A stretch of DNA of 64,000 bases. It comes from Roseateles koreensis (GTDB lineage Bacteria; Pseudomonadota; Gammaproteobacteria; Burkholderiales; Burkholderiaceae_C). The stretch spans positions 186,001-250,000 of the forward strand of contig NZ_JAQQXS010000006.1 in the NCBI RefSeq assembly GCF_028595305.1, given 5' to 3'. Both the position numbers and the translations under genes were made by a program. This document shows, one piece after another, positions 61,690-64,000 of the stretch. How positions within the stretch are numbered: the stretch's first letter is position 1; every line of letters begins with the position of its first letter. The notes beneath the pieces are model-generated. The model did no database searches and was not told the origin of the DNA. It saw nothing but the letters and a program-made list of their open reading frames with translations.

Positions 61690-62664
61690 TCATACTTCGG
61701 AGTTGAGCGGTATCTCGTAGGGGAGGGGACGGTGCAGTAGCGCAGGGCCGTCGGATGCGCCCAGGCGCAACTCACCCGATGCCAGCGCGGCAATTTTGAC
61801 TTCAGCCAGCAGCAGGCTCTGCCCAGCCCGCTGGGCCACATTGGCCACCAAACCGGCCGGCTGATCGGGATCATCACTGTGGAAAATCTCTTGGCCGGGC
61901 ACCGGCGGCTGCGCCGGCGTCGGTAATTCGAAGAGCTGGGTGCGTCGCTTCAAAGTCCCTCGGTACTGGCTGCGGGCAACTACCTCTTGCCCGGGGTAGC
62001 AACCTTTTTTGAAGTTCACACCGTCCAGCAGCTCAAGGTTGATCATCTGCGGCACAAATGCTTCGCTGGTGGCCAAGCTGACCCACGCCAAGCCGCTTTG
62101 AACACTGCGCCACTGCCATACATCCGGGGCCAGCGGACGCAGATCCGGTGCGGGAGCCTCGGCGTTCTGGATCAAAAGAAACCGAGGCTCGGCATGCTCT
62201 GCAATCGCACTGTCCGGCAGGCGGATGATGCAAGCACCCGCGGCGGTTTCACCCCGTGACCAGCGCTGAGTCAGGCTTGCACCGACATCCTGCAATTCAG
62301 GTGCGAGCCCCGCGAGGCCCCAAACGCGCAGGTCGCCGCTGGCGTCCGTGAGCTTGCATTTGGCGCGCATGACAAACATGGAGAGCCGTTTGAGAATCGA
62401 CGGGAGCAGTTCTTTGGGAAGAACGAGGTACAAGGTTTCCGGGCTGGCCTTCCAGGCGATCAGCGTGGCCAGCAAGCGGCCTTTGGCGGAGCAATAACCC
62501 GCCAAGCGAGCGTGCTGGGCGCCCAGCAGTTCGAAATCTTGGGTCAGCTGGCCGTGCAAAAATTTGGCGGCATCAGCGCCCTCGGCGCGAATGACACCCC
62601 AGTCATCCAGGGGCAGGGCGCCGGGCGCCAGAAGAGAGTCGGAGGTCGTGGCAAGGCTGTTCAT
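61690..62664 (-). CDS. ygfZ: Folate-binding protein YgfZ
   Basis: A 324-residue folate-binding protein required for Fe-S cluster and tRNA modification enzymes (MiaB). The diagnostic motif KGCYPGQEVVARSQYRG, with its conserved Cys, is present, and the N-terminal FLHGQLTQDFE, GYCSAKGRLLATLIAW segments match the GcvT-like fold. ATG at 62664 was chosen because the family starts here; an in-frame extension reaches 62865 across the mltG start. Divergent from mltG. Confidence 0.95.
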   Translation of the reverse strand: MNSLATTSDSLLAPGALPLDDWGVIRAEGADAAKFLHGQLTQDFELLGAQHARLAGYCSAKGRLLATLIAWKASPETLYLVLPKELLPSILKRLSMFVMRAKCKLTDASGDLRVWGLAGLAPELQDVGASLTQRWSRGETAAGACIIRLPDSAIAEHAEPRFLLIQNAEAPAPDLRPLAPDVWQWRSVQSGLAWVSLATSEAFVPQMINLELLDGVNFKKGCYPGQEVVARSQYRGTLKRRTQLFELPTPAQPPVPGQEIFHSDDPDQPAGLVANVAQRAGQSLLLAEVKIAALASGELRLGASDGPALLHRPLPYEIPLNSEV

Positions 62665-62757
62665 GGGCTTGATTATCATCAGCGCCCGGCTTCGTCGCCG
62701 AAGCCCCGAAAATGGACGTCTGAAATTACAGACAAATAGAGCGGAATCCGCGCACGC

Positions 62758-63765
62758 ATGAAACATTGGTTGACCCGAATTCTGCAAATCTTGATCGTCA
62801 CCCCCTTGGTGCTGGCCGCGTTGGCGGCGGCCGGATTTGCTTGGTGGTTGCAGCAGCCCATGCACTTGGCGGCGCCGTCAGTGGAGTTGTCCATTGAGGC
62901 AGGCTCGCCGCCGCGGGAGGTGTCTCAGGCCTGGGTCAATGCCGGTGTGCAGGAAGATGCTCGGCTGCTGTACCAGTGGTTTCGCTGGTCCGGGCAATCG
63001 CGCCAAATTCGTGCCGGCAGTTACGAAATTCACACGGGTGCGACCCCGCGAGATCTCTTGGCAAAGATGGTACGCGGCGACGAAGTACTGGAGCAGTTGC
63101 GCCTGATCGAGGGCTGGAACTTTCGCCAGGTGAGGACGGCGCTGGCCCATGCGCCCGCCCTGCGCGCCACCAGTGCCCAGCTCAACGATGCTGAATTGAT
63201 GGCCGCGTTGGGCGCCCCGGGGCTGGCACCTGAGGGCCGTTTTTTTCCGGACACCTATGCGTACAGCAAAGGCGTTAGCGACCTGACGGTGCTCAAACGA
63301 GCGATGAAGGCCATGCAAAAACAGCTCGACGCCGCATGGCAGGGCCGCAGCGAGAGCTTGCCTTTGAAAACGCCAGACGAGGCGCTGACACTGGCGTCTA
63401 TCATTGAAAAAGAAACCGGCGCCGCTCAAGACCGTAGTTTGGTGGCCGCCGTGTTCATCAACCGCCTGCGTCTGGGCATGCCCCTGCAGACGGACCCCAC
63501 TGTCATTTATGGCATGGGCGAGCAATTCAACGGCAACCTGCGCAAACGCGATCTGCTGACGGACACCCCGTTCAATACTTACACCCGCGGCGGGCTGCCG
63601 CCGACGCCAATTTCCATGCCCGGCAAGGCTTCTCTGGCGGCGGCATTGCACCCCGCCAGCAGCAAGGCACTTTATTTTGTAGCGCGGGGCGACGGCACCA
63701 GTCAGTTCAGTGAGGACCTGGCCGCGCATAATCGTGCCGTCAACAAATTCCAGCGCGGCAAGTGA
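62758..63765 (+). CDS. mltG: Endolytic murein transglycosylase
   Basis: A 335-residue YceG-family enzyme that terminates glycan elongation. One N-terminal TM helix is followed by the LysM-like part and the YceG domain with the catalytic Glu in [16 protein letters not shown], then [22 protein letters not shown] and [31 protein letters not shown] at 62758. Its stop overlaps the next gene's start (GTGA), the mltG-tmk order known across proteobacteria. Confidence 0.95.
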   Translation: MKHWLTRILQILIVTPLVLAALAAAGFAWWLQQPMHLAAPSVELSIEAGSPPREVSQAWVNAGVQEDARLLYQWFRWSGQSRQIRAGSYEIHTGATPRDLLAKMVRGDEVLEQLRLIEGWNFRQVRTALAHAPALRATSAQLNDAELMAALGAPGLAPEGRFFPDTYAYSKGVSDLTVLKRAMKAMQKQLDAAWQGRSESLPLKTPDEALTLASIIEKETGAAQDRSLVAAVFINRLRLGMPLQTDPTVIYGMGEQFNGNLRKRDLLTDTPFNTYTRGGLPPTPISMPGKASLAAALHPASSKALYFVARGDGTSQFSEDLAAHNRAVNKFQRGK

Positions 63766-64000
63766 GCAGTCCATTGAGCAGCAAGAACATCGGCAGATTC
63801 ATCAGTATTGAAGGCATTGACGGCGCCGGAAAATCCACCCATATCGCCAGCCTGAGTGCGCGTTTGCAGCAGCGCGGCGCCGACGTGGTGAACACGCGTG
63901 AACCAGGTGGTACGCCGCTCGCCGAGACACTGCGCGGGCTGCTTCTGCACAGCGGCATGGATGAATTGACGGAGGCATTGCTGGTGTTTGCTGGTCGCCG
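63762..64000 (+). CDS. tmk: Thymidylate kinase (5' part, truncated at window edge)
   Basis: About 80 residues are visible: [19 protein letters not shown] with P-loop, then [21 protein letters not shown], the family DR(E)PGG signature, and LLVFAGRR. It phosphorylates dTMP to dTDP. The start is GTG at 63762, overlapping the mltG stop in a GTGA, with a TTG at 63774 as alternative. The 3' end lies outside the window. Confidence 0.95.
   Translation, partial: MSSPLSSKNIGRFISIEGIDGAGKSTHIASLSARLQQRGADVVNTREPGGTPLAETLRGLLLHSGMDELTEALLVFAGR

Overview
The window is a GC-rich bacterial chromosome segment with dense genes, short intergenic gaps and many ATGA-type overlaps. Three Gram-negative porins of the Bordetella/Comamonas type, a type II dehydroquinase, abundant SsuABC-like and molybdo-hydroxylase genes, and the gene order queG / tsaE-amiC-mutL-miaA and mltG-tmk point to a betaproteobacterium of the order Burkholderiales, most likely a Comamonadaceae member. 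That assignment is inference from gene content; no rRNA or tRNA gene was seen.

Region 1 (1-23.7 kb) is an accessory catabolic island. It holds a secreted LVIVD-type protein, a porin, kynureninase with a divergent Lrp-type regulator, and an eight-gene minus-strand run (FAH-fold hydrolase, NMT1-type binding protein, VOC protein, ABC permease and ATPase, alpha/beta hydrolase, DapA-like aldolase, RidA/2-aminomuconate-deaminase-like protein). Next come a divergent D-2-hydroxyacid dehydrogenase, a second VOC protein, a GntR/FCD regulator, a PACE-type exporter and a second porin. The right part is a plus-strand operon encoding a three-subunit molybdenum hydroxylase, a DapA-like protein without the usual catalytic Tyr, and an aspartate dehydrogenase. 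A LysR gene then lies divergent from 3-hydroxyanthranilate 3,4-dioxygenase and a CoxG-like protein. Four intergenic regions carry an ATGTATACAT-type palindrome, three of them as two copies with centres exactly 20 bp apart. This suggests one GntR regulon covering most of the island. The substrate is not identifiable from sequence; an aminobenzoate, kynurenine-derived or N-heteroaromatic compound is the best inference.

Region 2 (23.7-36 kb) holds thyA, a block of small envelope proteins (17-kDa-antigen-like protein, a YbaY-NlpE-META fusion, an internally duplicated periplasmic protein, a DUF4136 lipoprotein, a one-TM protein), an MsbA-like ABC exporter, and divergently a marR-NodT-emrA-emrB tripartite drug efflux operon.

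Region 3 (36-42.8 kb) is a quinate/shikimate catabolic operon: porin, an HPPD-like VOC protein, 3-dehydroshikimate dehydratase (the two halves of Pseudomonas QuiC1 as separate genes), an MHS-family transporter, a shikimate/quinate dehydrogenase and type II dehydroquinase. It is divergent from an IclR regulator, and the shared intergenic region has a GCGCGAT repeat cluster. The expected product is protocatechuate.

Region 4 (42.9-64 kb) is largely housekeeping: a degenerate GGDEF protein, miaA, an RNA pseudouridine synthase with a 415-residue low-complexity N-terminus, mutL, dedA, amiC, tsaE, queG, an AEC transporter, a chalcone-isomerase-like protein, xerD, marC, isocitrate lyase, an iron alcohol dehydrogenase, an HSL-type esterase, a thioesterase-GNAT fusion, a DUF4936 protein, ygfZ, mltG and the start of tmk. 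A CAGTCTT heptanucleotide tandem repeat lies between the alcohol dehydrogenase and esterase genes.
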